A stretch of 64,000 nt of DNA from Cyprinodon diabolis (lineage: Eukaryota; Chordata; Actinopteri; Cyprinodontiformes; Cyprinodontidae): NCBI GenBank assembly GCA_030533445.1, contig CM060081.1:38901611-38965610 (forward strand). Direction: 5' to 3'. Below are positions 12,601-24,439 of the stretch, in pieces (position 1 is the stretch's first letter; every line of letters begins with the position of its first letter). Both the position numbers and the translations under genes were made by a program. The notes below the pieces were generated by a model. The model saw only the letters and a program-made list of their open reading frames with translations. It was not told the origin of the DNA and made no database searches.

Positions 12601-13850
12601 TTTAGTAAAAGAACAAAAGTGTTTACCTTGCAAGCAAGATAAATAGTCACCAGATGTGAATTAATTAACTTCTGAAATACATCTTTCCAGAAACCAACTA
12701 ATACATTAGCCTCGATACATGTTTGGGACCAATGAAATCATTGCAGTAGCATTTATGATTTATGGCAGAGTGCTGAAAAAAGCACAGCAGGTTTTAGCTG
12801 GAATACTCTCTATCTATTTTTCTAAAATGAGTCAAGGACCCAATGTTTGCCTTTGTGGATGGGAAAGATGTTTGCATGTTCCACCTGACTGGATTTGGTA
12901 GGAGTTCGATTCATCAGTTAACTCCTCTGGTTGTTAAACAAATCAACAATGTGAAATGTCAGAAGCTTATGCCAGGTTACAAATGTGTATGATTTTTTTT
13001 TTTTACATATTTGCTTGATGGATTGACTTAAAACTTTACTCTCCAAGTTTTGTTTGCCCCGCAACATTTAAACTTGTAAATCATAACAGAAAGGGCCAAA
13101 ATGACTGCAGATAAAGGCATGCTAATTAATTAATAATCAAAGTATGACGTTTCTACTAAGTTGTATGAAGGTGAATTATTAAAATACCCGTAATTATGGT
13201 AAACTACCAAAGGTATCTATTATGCTACCAACAGCTCACCTTCATGTATCATAGACTCGTACCCGCCATGGCTAACAGTAGAAAGCTGGCATGAATTTGT
13301 ACGTTATAAAGAGACTAGCAAAACAAAATGAGATATGGTATATTTAGCTTATGAACATAACATCCCCTTGTATCTCCTTATAGAAGAAAATAAAATTAGT
13401 CTTCCTTAGAATCCTTAGCTTTTTTCACAAAGCTGACGAAATGAGGGCCAGCTCACAATGGAGCCTGAAGCAGATTCAGCCTCTCATTGATGATCCTTGG
13501 GTTATTCATGCAGCACATTTCAGCTGCCAAAGATGAAACGCTATCTCGTATCTAAAAACAGTGAAGAAAAAAGCACATCTCCTCTCTTTCCTGTCAAGCT
13601 TTTTTTCTGTAGTTTAATTGAATAAAAGCATTTTCTGGTGTGGAACATATTAAAGCATGGATTTGTACCATTTTATTCCATTCTGAAATGGTTCAAATTA
13701 CACATAGGTGTATTAGGGAAATATTACCCAGCGCTCTGAAGACTTTTGCCTAATTTAAAAAGACAGTAAAATGCTAAAGGATATCTAAAAGAAGACAAAA
13801 AATATCATGATATGACCTTATGCAGAATTGTATATTCTTGTACAACAAGA
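9690..13850. other. AT-rich sequence without recognised features
   Basis: Only short open frames (for example 12059-12310) with no domain or splice context. No recognised repeat in this span. Confidence 0.45.
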
Positions 13851-13859
13851 AAGAGATCA

Positions 13860-14110
13860 AACAACTTCAATTAATTGGGAAAAACATGAAGGCCAGAAAA
13901 AAGTTTGGTAAGAAAATAGACACAGACCGAACTTTCTGGAAATGTTTTCTGATATCCAAATAAATTGTACTATTTGGACATCAGAAAGATGGGAAGTTTA
14001 AAATAAACCAAATACAATCTTCCAAGAAATTTGCCAACTGTGAAGCATAGAGCTGTGAAGCATAGAGTTGGAAGTATTATGGTTTGGCCCTCCATCATAG
14101 TATTCAATAT
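13860..14110 (+). pseudogene. Possible highly decayed Tc1-like transposase fragment
   Basis: The stretch around 14027-14085 (CCAACTGTGAAGCATAG and GTATTATGGTTTGG) resembles the part of Tc1 transposase genes that encodes PTVKHGGGSIMVWG. The preceding segment resembles the region after the first catalytic Asp. Frames are interrupted and no TIRs are seen. A weak assignment. Confidence 0.4.
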
Positions 14111-14194
14111 AGCAATAAAAATCACTAACAATGCACTGGAAACAAATAAATCTATCCTATCTCAGGGCCCACATTTTGTTCTTATTTATATTTT

Positions 14195-14440
14195 TTTCCC
14201 CCAGCGTTTTATTGTCATTACACTGTCACAAGTACAGAGCAACAAAATTAACTCTCTGCATTTAACCCATGTTCCTGTGGAGCAGTTGGTTGCCATTGTG
14301 CGGCACCCGGGAAGCAGTTTGGGGTTAAGAGTCTTGCTCGGGGACCAGAGTGGCGGTCTGTGGGAGTGGGGCTTCAACTCAGAACCTCAGGATTCCAAGC
14401 TCTATGCCCTAACCACTAGGCCGCCACCTCCCCTGTCTTA
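14195..14440 (-). mobile_element. tRNA-derived SINE
   Basis: Read on the minus strand it begins with a tRNA-like head: GGCCTAGTGGTTAGGGCAT as the A-box region and an imperfect B-box (GAGTTGAAGCC). It continues with a body shared with 19374-19580 and 59326-59570 (AAGACTCTTAACCCC, CTGCTTCCCGG) and ends in a tail with GTGACAGTGTAATGACAATA. Short retroposons of this type depend on a partner LINE for mobility. Confidence 0.88.
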
Positions 14441-14989
14441 TATGCTTTGGGTGTGACTTAAAAAAACAGTGGATGGTTACAGAAAGTTATTGAAATCATA
14501 TAAATGAAAGAGAAAACCCAGCTAATGGGGTTAGGGTGTCCTAACGTTTTTGTTTTTTTATGTTTCTAGCTGCTTTTAGACTTTAGTTGTGCTGCTAAGC
14601 AATGAAAGGAATCAACAATTATCCCTCTGCCCAAAAAGGTGCATGCAAAGTATTTGAAAAGGTAGACTGGTGAGCCTGCATTCAGTGTTATGGAAATTAG
14701 TTGAGATGTAAGTGCCTTGCTTAAAAAGAGAGTGTCTGGCAAATTGGACCCATTCTATTCTAACTATACAACACTGTAAATGTCAGTCTTTTTGCAATGC
14801 CTTGTAGCTCTTCAAACTCATCTTCGTACAATATAGACTGCAACAGGTCCTCTTAAAAGGGTTAAAATCTTGTAAATTGGTTTTAAACCAATGGCTCCCT
14901 CTGGGTTGTGATATATAATCAATGTTGTATTCAGTTTAGACCAAGAACATCTCCTTTAAAACTGAAACAGTATCCCTTCTGAAACATTC

Positions 14990-15290
14990 TGTGGTTATAG
15001 TGGCCTACATTACAAGGACTAATCCACTGCCAAGGTATGGGAACATAGTGAACACCTTGGCAAAAATCTATATTGACACTTATTAAAATTGTGCTGCTTG
15101 GCCAGAGCTTGAGCCAAAGATGACAGGTCATTACTCTTCCAGTCTACTGACATTCAGGGACAGCAGGAGGACCAGATGCTTTTCTGTATTCCTTAGATTA
15201 TTTATTGAGTTGTTTGTGAAGCTATGTGGAGCTGGCTTTTCATTGACAAAGAATAATTTAGTACACCAGTTTAGACAAATATAATATTCT
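14990..15290 (+). repeat. Unnamed dispersed repeat, copy B
   Basis: Second copy of the repeat at 2870-3720. It lacks the central part, so GCAGGAGGACCAGATG is followed after about 25 bp by GTTGTTTGTGAAGCTATG. Divergence looks moderate (an old duplication or old mobile family). Confidence 0.7.
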
Positions 15291-15299
15291 ATTATATTC

Positions 15300-17040
15300 T
15301 ATTATATAATATCCTATACTGCTTTGCTGTCTTGCACTCTTAAATTAGGTCATATGGCATGATCAACAATGCAGCCTTATGTTGATACTCATTTATACGT
15401 CTGTCAGTGAAAGAAACATTGATGTGTGTGCCCATATTAGATTTATAAATTAACACATCTTATATGCATCCTCACAACAGCCTTAGTAGCTGTTCTTAAG
15501 GGCAACAGAGATATAAATCATAAAGACAAAGCGAATTGCTCTGAAAAAGACTCAGAGCAAGAGGAAGACTAACTTAAATCTGTATTATATAAAGCAGGTT
15601 TTACTCCCTGAAAAGGTGCCAGTATTGCTGGTTTTAGAACCTGCTTTGTGAAGAGAAGTACAGCCTCCAAGCTCACAGAAACCCTGATTCCATTTACAAC
15701 TGACCTCAACAATGAGGATGACATTGCTCAAATTAAATTACTCTGCAAAATGCCAAGACCTATTAAAATCCGAAACCACTCATGGTTACTGAATTTGAAT
15801 TTTTTTTTTGCAGATCAACTTAACAGTAAAATGACATTTGAATAAATGAAGACTTTGACATCACTTCATTAACTTTTCTACCTAGCTGAGCTTGCTAAGA
15901 TCAAACCTCAAAGGAAGAGAGTAACTGAGTCTTGTGGTCATTAAACAGAAGGCTTTGTCTGTTTGTTTTCAACCTTGCCTTTGACATCAACAGCAGGCCT
16001 TCTTTATAGGAACTTAGGTCCAACCAGGGTCCTACAGTCTGCATCCTATGATATATTCTAGTCTAGAAGTCTTTTGAGTCAATCTAAAACCTAGTCTGAT
16101 CTATTTTTGAAGTTCTCTTCAAGATAATGTATGGCTTGATAAATTGGATGGCAGCATTTTGAACATTTTGCATTTTGAAATGTTTTTCTAAGATGCGTCT
16201 GTATGGAAAATATCTCAACAAGAGGAAACTGGTTTTCTAAATATATTTCTTTGTTCAGGATGGGACACAATGAAGCCTGCTTTGGTAGTATTTTCCAAAT
16301 AATAAAACTACTTGATTTTTTTATCCAAACAAACCAGAGTTAAAGGAAATGCTAAAATGTATGGTGCTGATTCCCTCTTTCTCTCTGTGCAACAGAGTCA
16401 AAACAGGAAAGTGAATAAATTTGTCTTCTAAGGTAAGGACATAAGAAATGTTTTCATGTGAATTTTGAGCAAACTTTTAAAGTATCAAAATAAAATGAAA
16501 AAACAAATTAGTCGGCTTTTCATACATTGGAGTGAGTTAAATGTATAGTGGAGGATGTTGTTCCTCCGGGTGGATCATCAAATTAAATGGTCCTCCTAAT
16601 TGTCGATCATTCAGCTGATATGTTTACGTAAGGCCGTCCTACGTTCTCGTCCCCATTTTCACTTTGCGATGGCGAGTCTGACATAGTGGTACAGCTGCAA
16701 ATCTTCCTTTGGAAAGTATGCTTGTATGAGCGATGCAAACAGCAACTTTTAAACAGAGCATGCACAAGACAAGAGAAACTGTCTCGTGCATGCTCTCGCA
16801 CTCACTTAATAGACGTTCCCTCTCAAGTGCAGGTACAGGGCTGTGCATGTGATTTTTTTTTTTTTTAAGTGGTCTTCATAAAAATCCTCAACTTTACCTT
16901 TAACTATCCAACGTAAAGTGTAAGGTCACCATATGTTGACTTTTTTACGGACCACAGATCACTATGGACCGAGGTTTTTATTCACACTAATCTGCCAATA
17001 GTTTTTAACCTGCATTGATATCAGATGTGAGTTTAAATGA
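15300..17040. other. Sequence without recognised genes; one hairpin
   Basis: No supported gene. It includes a 42-nt inverted repeat at 16755-16796 and a slightly more GC-rich patch around 16620-16850. Confidence 0.45.
16755..16796. repeat. Hairpin with 16-bp stem, one mismatch
   Basis: Arms 16755-16770 and 16781-16796 pair (outer AGAGCATGCAC with GTGCATGCTCT, inner AGAC with GTCT) around a 10-nt loop. Function unknown. Confidence 0.8.
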
Positions 17041-17044
17041 CATC

Positions 17045-17545
17045 CCATCCATGATCCATAGGGATTTAATGTGTTGGTCAAAAATATCTTCAACTCTTCT
17101 AAGTCTATGGGAACTTTTTACCTTTCTTCCAGAAGCACATTTGTGAGGTCACACGCTAATGGTGAACAAGAAGGCCTGGCTGTCATTCTTTGCTCTAATT
17201 AATTCCAAAGCTATATTATCGGATTGAGGCCAGGACTCTGTGCAGGCCATTGAAGTTCATCCACCTCAGACTCTGCCATCTATGTCTCTTTGGGCCTTCC
17301 TTTGTGCTGTGGTGCACAGTCATGTTGGTAGAGGAAGAGACAGCTCCAAGCTGTTCCCACAAAGTTGGGACCATAGAATTGTCCACAATATCGTGGTTTG
17401 TTGAAGCATTCAGATTTCCCTTCACTGAAAGTAAGCGGCCAAGCACAGCTCCTGAAAAAACAACCCCCCACCATAATACTCCCTCCACCAAACGTGGTGC
17501 AATCAGTGATCAGTCATGTGTGGTAAACATTCCTTATTTTTAACA
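17045..17545 (-). pseudogene. Decayed Tc1-like transposase (second family)
   Basis: On the minus strand the frame at 17216-17491 begins with a stretch resembling the Tc1 catalytic domain: GGGVFSGAV-like, LLSVKGNLNAS, then PTLWEQLGAVSS, followed by HDCAPQHK in a shifted frame (17280-17474). The second catalytic Asp is in that HDCAP motif. Downstream sequence to about 17050 resembles the remaining C-terminal part but is frameshifted. It is a different subfamily from the intact element at 487-2098. No TIRs identified. Confidence 0.8.
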
Positions 17546-17549
17546 TTTG

Positions 17550-19370
17550 TGTTTCCATCTCCTCTTTAGCGTATTTACTTTTTTTTTTTTTTATTAAAAA
17601 CACAGATAGTAAGCATAATATATAGTTGACTGAAATTCTGTTGTTCCATTCGAGCTCTTCTACTGAAATACATTAAATGTAAATAAAAGAAAGTTATGGA
17701 AACATGGTTTTTGGCTCGATCACAGACAGTAGATTACAATAGAATTAAAAAAAACAAGTGACTTCTGTTGATTTAGGAAGATTTTCCCTTTGTTTCCACA
17801 TTTTTCTTTTACCTCAAAGTCGTAATTTAAGCTTCCAATTAAAATTACCCTGTTCCTTTTAGCCAAAGTTGTTGTTGTTGTTCAGTATGTCTTGATGAAC
17901 GGTTCACTTACTTATATAAAATTAACCAGCTGCAGTCTACTGGGCTGAATTTTGCACCTTATGATAACTGGGGGGTCATAAATTCATGAAAATAATCAAT
18001 ATGTAACTGAACCATCAACAAAGATTGCAAACTTTTTAAAAAAATATATAAAAAAAATATATATATCATAAACTGGTGAATAATACGATTCATTTGACTG
18101 AACAATTACGTTATGTTGGTGGGTTTCCAAGTAAAGTCTTTCTGGGAATGGCTGCATCTGGCCCCTTTTATCATGTCTTAGAGCTAGCCCAGAACACATG
18201 TACACATATGGGTCACATAAACAAATTCTCAAGCAGTGAAATAGTGCAGTTTTTGAATCCTTATGACCGTGGTGCACGTGCTGCTGCACTTGAGCTGAGG
18301 GCTTCCAATCAGTGCAGCTAGATAATAAGTTACTCACTCAGATAATAATTGCTCTTATTGTTTGGTGCTAAGTACAGACTGGTAAACCTTTTTTTTTTTT
18401 TTTATGTTGAATTCCCAAAGCAGCTGAAAGCATTTCATCTCAAAAAAAGCATAATTTCAAAGCTTTTTTTTTTTTTGCAATCAATAAGAAAACAATCAAG
18501 ATTGCTTCCTTGTATCAGGGAAACAATCTTGGTTGTTTTCTTATGGATTATTTTTTGTCAACTATTATTAGTAGCCCTACAAATCACGGCCATTTAGATT
18601 ATCCCACATTTCTGCTTTTTAATTAGTTTTTCTAAGTTATATCTGTTTATTTATATTTTCAAAATAGTTTTAATAATGTGTGAAATTTGATGCAGCAATG
18701 AAGTTTAGTTTACTGTGAAATAAAGGCAAACTGAAACGATGGGAACAGCATTGAAAAGATAAAACAGACACACATGTGACGTTCAGGCTGTGGATCAAAC
18801 AAATGTTTAAGATTTATTGGTAAGGAATACGTCAGTATAAAATAAACCTCACTCTCCCCTAAATCCTTTCTCCCTTAAACACTCCAGACGTCCATGTCAG
18901 TTTATGGTCTTTGTTAAAGGGCCAATATTTGTCTTGTCATGTTTGTCTAATAAACTAAAATGTGAGAGCCATCATTAGCAATGAATCTGATATGCAGTAA
19001 CCTTTAAGCATCAGCGATATGGATGATGGATTGTTAGGGAGATCTACAACTGGGAAAAGTTGTAAAGTAGTAAGAGCAGTGTTTGTGTACGTATCAGATT
19101 ATACAACATTATATGTGTTTCACCTCAGCTAACACTTATATTTTTGTTTTGGTTTGCGAAAGACATCAACTGGATCGGCGTGCTCAGTACAAAGAATCCA
19201 TTGTTAAATTGCACTTTAAGTCTGGCAGATATAAATAGAAAATATGACTTTTACACCACCTTGAAAAAACAGAAAAACTGTTCTTTGTTAAAGTTTATCA
19301 AGTACATGAACGCTGAGGCTAAAATACATAAATATAATGATAGAAAATTGTTATATAGCATCTGAATTCA
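17550..19370. other. AT-rich sequence; strong hairpin inside
   Basis: Poly(T) and poly(A) runs, a short AT microsatellite near 18040-18066 and the 71-nt hairpin at 18479-18549. No gene supported. Confidence 0.45.
18479..18549. repeat. 71-nt hairpin, 31-nt arms, pre-miRNA-sized
   Basis: Arms 18479-18509 and 18519-18549 are reverse complements at 28 of 31 positions around a 9-nt loop. As + strand RNA one of the three exceptions is a U-G wobble, leaving two mismatches. Size and pairing resemble a microRNA precursor, but a miniature foldback transposon would look the same. No known miRNA recognised. Confidence 0.85.
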
Positions 19371-19373
19371 TTA

Positions 19374-19580
19374 AGGGGAGTGGTGACCTTATGATTAGGG
19401 TATTGCGCTAGGATCTCAGAGGTTCTGAGTTCAAGCCCCACTCCCACAAATTGCCACCCTGGGTCCCTGTGCAAGACCCTTAACCCCACACTGCTCCCCG
19501 GGTTCCGCACAATGCAGAGAGTGAATTTCGTTGGTTTGTACTTGTGACAATGTAATGACAAAAAAGTGGAATTCTATTCT
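19374..19580 (+). mobile_element. tRNA-derived SINE
   Basis: Same family as 14195-14440. The tRNA-like head has TTATGATTAGGGTATTGCGC and a B-box (GAGTTCAAGCC), then the body AAGACCCTTAACCCC, and it ends GTGACAATGTAATGAC with a GGAATTCTATTCT tail. Confidence 0.9.
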
Positions 19581-20099
19581 AAAAAACAAGAAAAGGCGGT
19601 TTTGGTTTAATCAAAGGAAGATCAAGTATTCACAGTGGAAATTAGATTCTGAAATGAGATATTACTCACAAATCACAATCAGTGATCACAGTCTTCATTA
19701 ATTTGAAGTCATGTGCTGATCTCAACACACAGCAAGAGAGTTGAACATTGAAATGATGAAAGAGATTAAAAACCTTAATTAAACCGTTAAACTCATCAGG
19801 GAATTTGCTGCGGGATTAGTTCCTAGTTAGACTGATCTAATTTTGGTGCAGGTACAACCAAAATCGAAACACTGTGAAGAGAAAAAAAAACACACAGGAT
19901 CAAAGAGCTTAAAGGAAATATACTTTGAAAATTAGATGCTTAGTGCTGTTGCAGCAAAATTAAAAGTAGACTGCACTTAAACGAGCAGGAAAGATGATAA
20001 TCAGAAGCAGAAATGTAAGAAAACTTTTACATTATTTTTATTTTTGCTCTTAGATATTAATCCATAATAATAATAAAAAACATTATTTGGTTCTGTTCA

Positions 20100-20506
20100 A
20101 GTTTCATCTTTGAGTTTTCATTGGTCTTATTCCATTTTTGTTTTCTAGTTATTTTTGATTGTATTTGAGTTCTTGGATATTTCTTGTTTACCCTTTTGTG
20201 TCAGTCTCCTTTTCCCGAGCTCCCTTCTTGCCTCTGTTCACACCTGCTCCCAATCTGCTAACTAGCCTGGTCTTTGTTTCTCTCTCTAATATATTCTCCT
20301 CCTGTTCAGTCATTCTTTGCTGGTTTGTTGTCATTTCTTTGCCCCCTTGTTGTTAGTATTCCTGGTTTTGTATTTTTGTGGTTTCAGAGGATTTATGTTT
20401 TTAGATTTTTGCTTCTGTTACCCTTTTGTAAATAAATCTTCAAGAAACGACTTTAAGTTGTAGTGTCTGCATTTGGGTCCTGTCAAACCTCCACCGCACT
20501 GTGACA
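20100..20506 (+). mobile_element. Probable degraded solo LTR
   Basis: T-rich region ending with an AATAAA signal at 20431-20436, a TGGGTCCTGTC segment and a terminal CTGTGACA, the layout of the R-U5 end of fish Ty3/Gypsy LTRs. The 5' boundary and target duplication are not identifiable, so this is tentative. Confidence 0.45.
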
Positions 20507-20564
20507 TTATGCCCAAAAAAAGCTGCATCCTGAACTATCAAAATGATCTATCAAAGACTATATG

Positions 20565-20568
<4 letters not shown>

Positions 20569-20641
<73 letters not shown>
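20569..20641. repeat. (AT)n microsatellite
   Basis: About 70 bp of AT repeat. Confidence 0.96.
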
Positions 20642-20644
<3 letters not shown>

Positions 20645-21649
20645 GATCAACAGCTTTTGATTCCATGTATTTATTTATAGTGAGTGAAATAAGCATTGGA
20701 AATGTCAAACATATTTCTAATTAATTTACTGAAATGACAATCACCCAAGATGATGGCCTAATTAATTGATATAATCAAATACAATTAAAATGAGTCCACT
20801 GACAGTTTTTAATAGTAGTTATTAAGTTGGTTCAGGATTAAATTGTTACTCTTTTTACTGTAGATGTATTCCTCCACTTGATTTAAGAAAAGATGTACCC
20901 TTAGTCACTATGATAATTTGTAATATAATTTTAAGGTTCCATGGAGTTTATTTAAACCTTTATCCTTCATATCACCTGTAACGGTTTAATTTTTCTATAG
21001 GGGAAAACAAATAAAATGTATGAATAATGTTTTGTAAGCTAAGTGAGTCCACGCATTGACTCAAGGTTTTTCTTAATCATAATGCTATCAGCTATCATTC
21101 TCCTTATCTTTTATTAATTCTAACACCAGCATTATGTTCCTTGTTTTGCTCTTCTTTCAATTTACAAAGAGCTTTTTTTTGTCTCTCAAGAGTGTTGGCC
21201 TTTCACTCTATGGTTTGTTATCCTTTTATTGGCCGAGCTGTGATGTAACAAGTAATTTAGAGAGGCTTCAAAGCTTTATATATATCATTTACAGTCTGAT
21301 TTACAAACCCTAACACTCAGATAGGGACAGGCCACTTATGACAAATTCATGAATCCTCAATCATGCTGTATCACTCCCCAAAGACTCGATTGCTTGCTTG
21401 ATGTTCAGTAAACCTATTAGTCTAAAACTTTATTTAATTGATCTTATAAAACTCCATGTTAAAGAACAAAGGATCTGTTTCTTATTATGTTACAATTGTC
21501 TTCTAATATCTATATTATAGCACAGCAAACAAAAGATGAATTTTGCTTAATTTTAGAAGAAAAGTAAAACAATATACCTTCATGGTCTTATCTTTATGAA
21601 ATACCGCAGTCATGTACAAATGCACCATCAAAAGTTGGGATTGCTTCGA

Positions 21650-21797
21650 GTCAGTGAGTCGTTGCAATCAACTGGTTTTCCTTAGATAGAAAACTTTGAA
21701 TCAATTTGACTGTATGATCTGGTGAACTGGAAAGTGACTTGAGATGACATGTTGTGAATTGGCACTATAGAAATAAAGTGAATTCAATTGAATTGTA
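21650..21797 (+). mobile_element. L2-type LINE 3' tail, short copy
   Basis: Matches the last about 150 bp of the LINE at 31826-33117 (CAATCAACTGGTTTTCCTTAG, GATGACATG, GTGAATTGGC) with a GAATTCAATTGAATTG tail. Confidence 0.9.
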
Positions 21798-21799
21798 GA

Positions 21800-23785
21800 A
21801 AGGGGAACCAGATATGTCCTTGGCAATGTGGAAATAGATTAACATATGGCAGTGGAATATCAGATAAGATGCATTAGTCCTTAATGATTTAGATTGATTG
21901 TTTATGGCTGCTATTTCCTTAGCTATAAACACCTAGAAGAGCAGACTTTGATACCATTTCAAAAAAAGAAAGAGACCTAATCAATAACTCACAGCCTATG
22001 CAAAAGAAACTGTAATTTTCAGTGAAGATTTGACAGGCACGTGTTTTAGATTACAGATCTGTGTCTCAAAAAGTAACCGACCTATTTCAAGTATTCAGAT
22101 TTCGCTATGGATTTGGCTCAGATTTGGCTCAGATTTGTGCTTTACTAACCTTTGATTTGAGAAATAAACACTCAACCATGAAGGCTGGAACATGCTGGCA
22201 TGACCAGTATGTGGGGTCCTAAAGTCTCATAAGATCTTTAATTCAGAGTGCTTTAAAGCTGTGCCTTCCACAACACAACAGACTTAAGAGTTTTTCTTTC
22301 TTTTCTTTTCAGAATAAACTTGGTTATATTTAGACACAAAATCTGTGTTAATATAAAGAAATACCCTAGTAATAAATACCATTTTATAATTTAACTAAAT
22401 CTTTTAAGGAACAACAAACAAAAAACATTTCTCCAACTGCTAAAAACATTTTTCTTTTTTCGTTGATGCATTTTTTTTTAAATCACAAAAAATTTGATTT
22501 TGAATGACTATGACCTGGATGACTGAGAATCTTCATCAGCAAAAAATTTGATATTTAGGTATTCTCTAAAAGCAGATAATAAATAGACTAATTTGATCCA
22601 TCCCTCGTCTGTGTTTTTAACTTTTGAAGAAGAAAATATTCCTCTATGGTAATGCAAAATATTTACCCTAAAGCAATGCTGAGCAAGTATCACAACAACA
22701 AACTACCACAACTCACTAAAGATGTTTTGTGCATGAAAGTAGAGGCACCATATCAAGAGTTTATCCACATTTTGCCTGATATTTTGTTGTGGTGTGATTT
22801 TAATTAGATATAATAGAGGCCATAATAGCATGCAGCAAATTTTTATTTTTAGTACAGTAAATTTCCCTGTTATCAAAAAAATTGGCTGAACTGCAAACAG
22901 CATCTACCTATTATTGAAGGTGAGTGTGAGTGCACTGTCCAATAATGTTAGTTGGAACTGAAAAGAAAAGGCCTCATTGAAAAGGATTTAAAATAGCTTA
23001 TTCAGTCTCCTCCTTTTTAACATTTCAAACCTGATTTTAATTTAATGTTTAATATTTTTACAAATAGGACTGATACTGTTTACTTGACAAAAGCATAGAA
23101 ATATGAGACCTTTGGTGGTGAATACTCAGACTTAAGCTCAGGGTTTCCTTTCCCTACAGTATAGCATTGTTATTTAGTCTTGCCCTTGGCCTTTGGATAA
23201 CGCCTTTTCCGGTCACAAACAGGTTATTTCTCCTTGAAGAAAAATAAATCTATTTGTTTTGTCAGTGAATTTTGCAAACAAAAAGGCACCAAAACATCAA
23301 TTAGCTTTAGGTTTGTGAACGCAAAGACTATGGAAACAGCTCAGGGTAAAATTTGACCAAAAGGAGGAAGCCAAATGTCACATCATGTAAAGCCCAATAC
23401 TTCACATCACATTGCATCCTTAAATTTCTTTAATTATTCATAAAATCTAAATTATTTACTGTCACCCTAATAGACATCTCTGTGCTGTAGAGCACGTCTA
23501 CACTGCCTACACACTTCCTCTAGACAGACTTTTTGATTCCTTGGCAGTCTGGTAGTCTGATTGTCTGTGATTATTGATTAACGTAGCAATCCCAGTCTCA
23601 AAAACCACACCCTCCAACCTCAAGATGGGGTATGAAACACTCTTTGCAACTGTGATGACTAACTCAGCCTTTAAAGGAAGACGTCGGCAAAACTATGTTT
23701 TCATTGGTAATCATATAGGACACACCCTGTCTGTTGTGTGTCACGTTTAAGTACTGAACAGTGGCACAAGTCTGTAGCAATATTG
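21800..23785. other. AT-rich sequence without recognised features
   Basis: No gene, RNA or repeat that I can name. Confidence 0.5.
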
Positions 23786-23789
23786 CCTT

Positions 23790-24062
23790 GCAGCAAGAAG
23801 GCTCTTCGTTGAGTTTGCATGCGTGGTTTCTTTCCGGGTACTGTGGCTTTCTCCCACAGTCCAAAAGCATGACTGTTTGGTTAATCTATGTCCCTATATT
23901 GTCCTTGTTTATGTGTGTGAGTGTTTGTGCTTTGTTGTTTGTCTCTGTGTTGCCCTGTGACAGACTGGTGACCCGTTTAGGGTGTAGCCCACCTCTCACT
24001 CATAGACTGCTGGAGTTAGGCACCAAAGTGACCCTTGCAGAATAAGCTGGAGAAGATGGATG
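23790..24062 (+). mobile_element. RTE-like LINE-derived repeat, 3' end
   Basis: Contains the widespread fish repeat words TCTCCCACAGTCCAAAAGCA, TGCCCTGTGACAGACTGG, and CATAGACTGCTGGAGTTAGG, ending GAAGATGGATGGAAG. This is normally the 3' end of RTE-type LINEs or SINEs that share their tail. No coding part is present. Confidence 0.75.
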
Positions 24063-24439
24063 GAAGAAAGCTACAGTAATTTTCTCTGTACTATTTGAGA
24101 ATGATAACAATACAAGAAGATGGATGGACTGTTGGAAGTTTGATCAGAAAACATATTTATTATGATTCATATATGTATATTTTTTACATAGCCAACCATT
24201 TGGTTAAATCCGTGAGTCTAACAAGCAAAGCCCTATTACTCTATATTTTTCATCATAGTTCACATATGTCACCATATTAGATGCTAGTGTATCTAGGAAA
24301 GTTCAGGTAACGCTAACATGACTGTCTTTTTCAAATCTGCCCTGCAACATACTAATAGATGGTACCTCATTATGAATACATAATACTAGATGAAAGGCGT
24401 TCTTATTGAAAAAAAAAAAGGTCATATCGTACTGTTCAA

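Noticed and set aside
14031..14456. 141-residue frame
   Set aside because: Runs through a Tc1 remnant and an inverted SINE.
19374..19580. tRNA-like sequence
   Set aside because: The head of a SINE: the acceptor stem does not close and the body continues past it, so it is not a tRNA gene.
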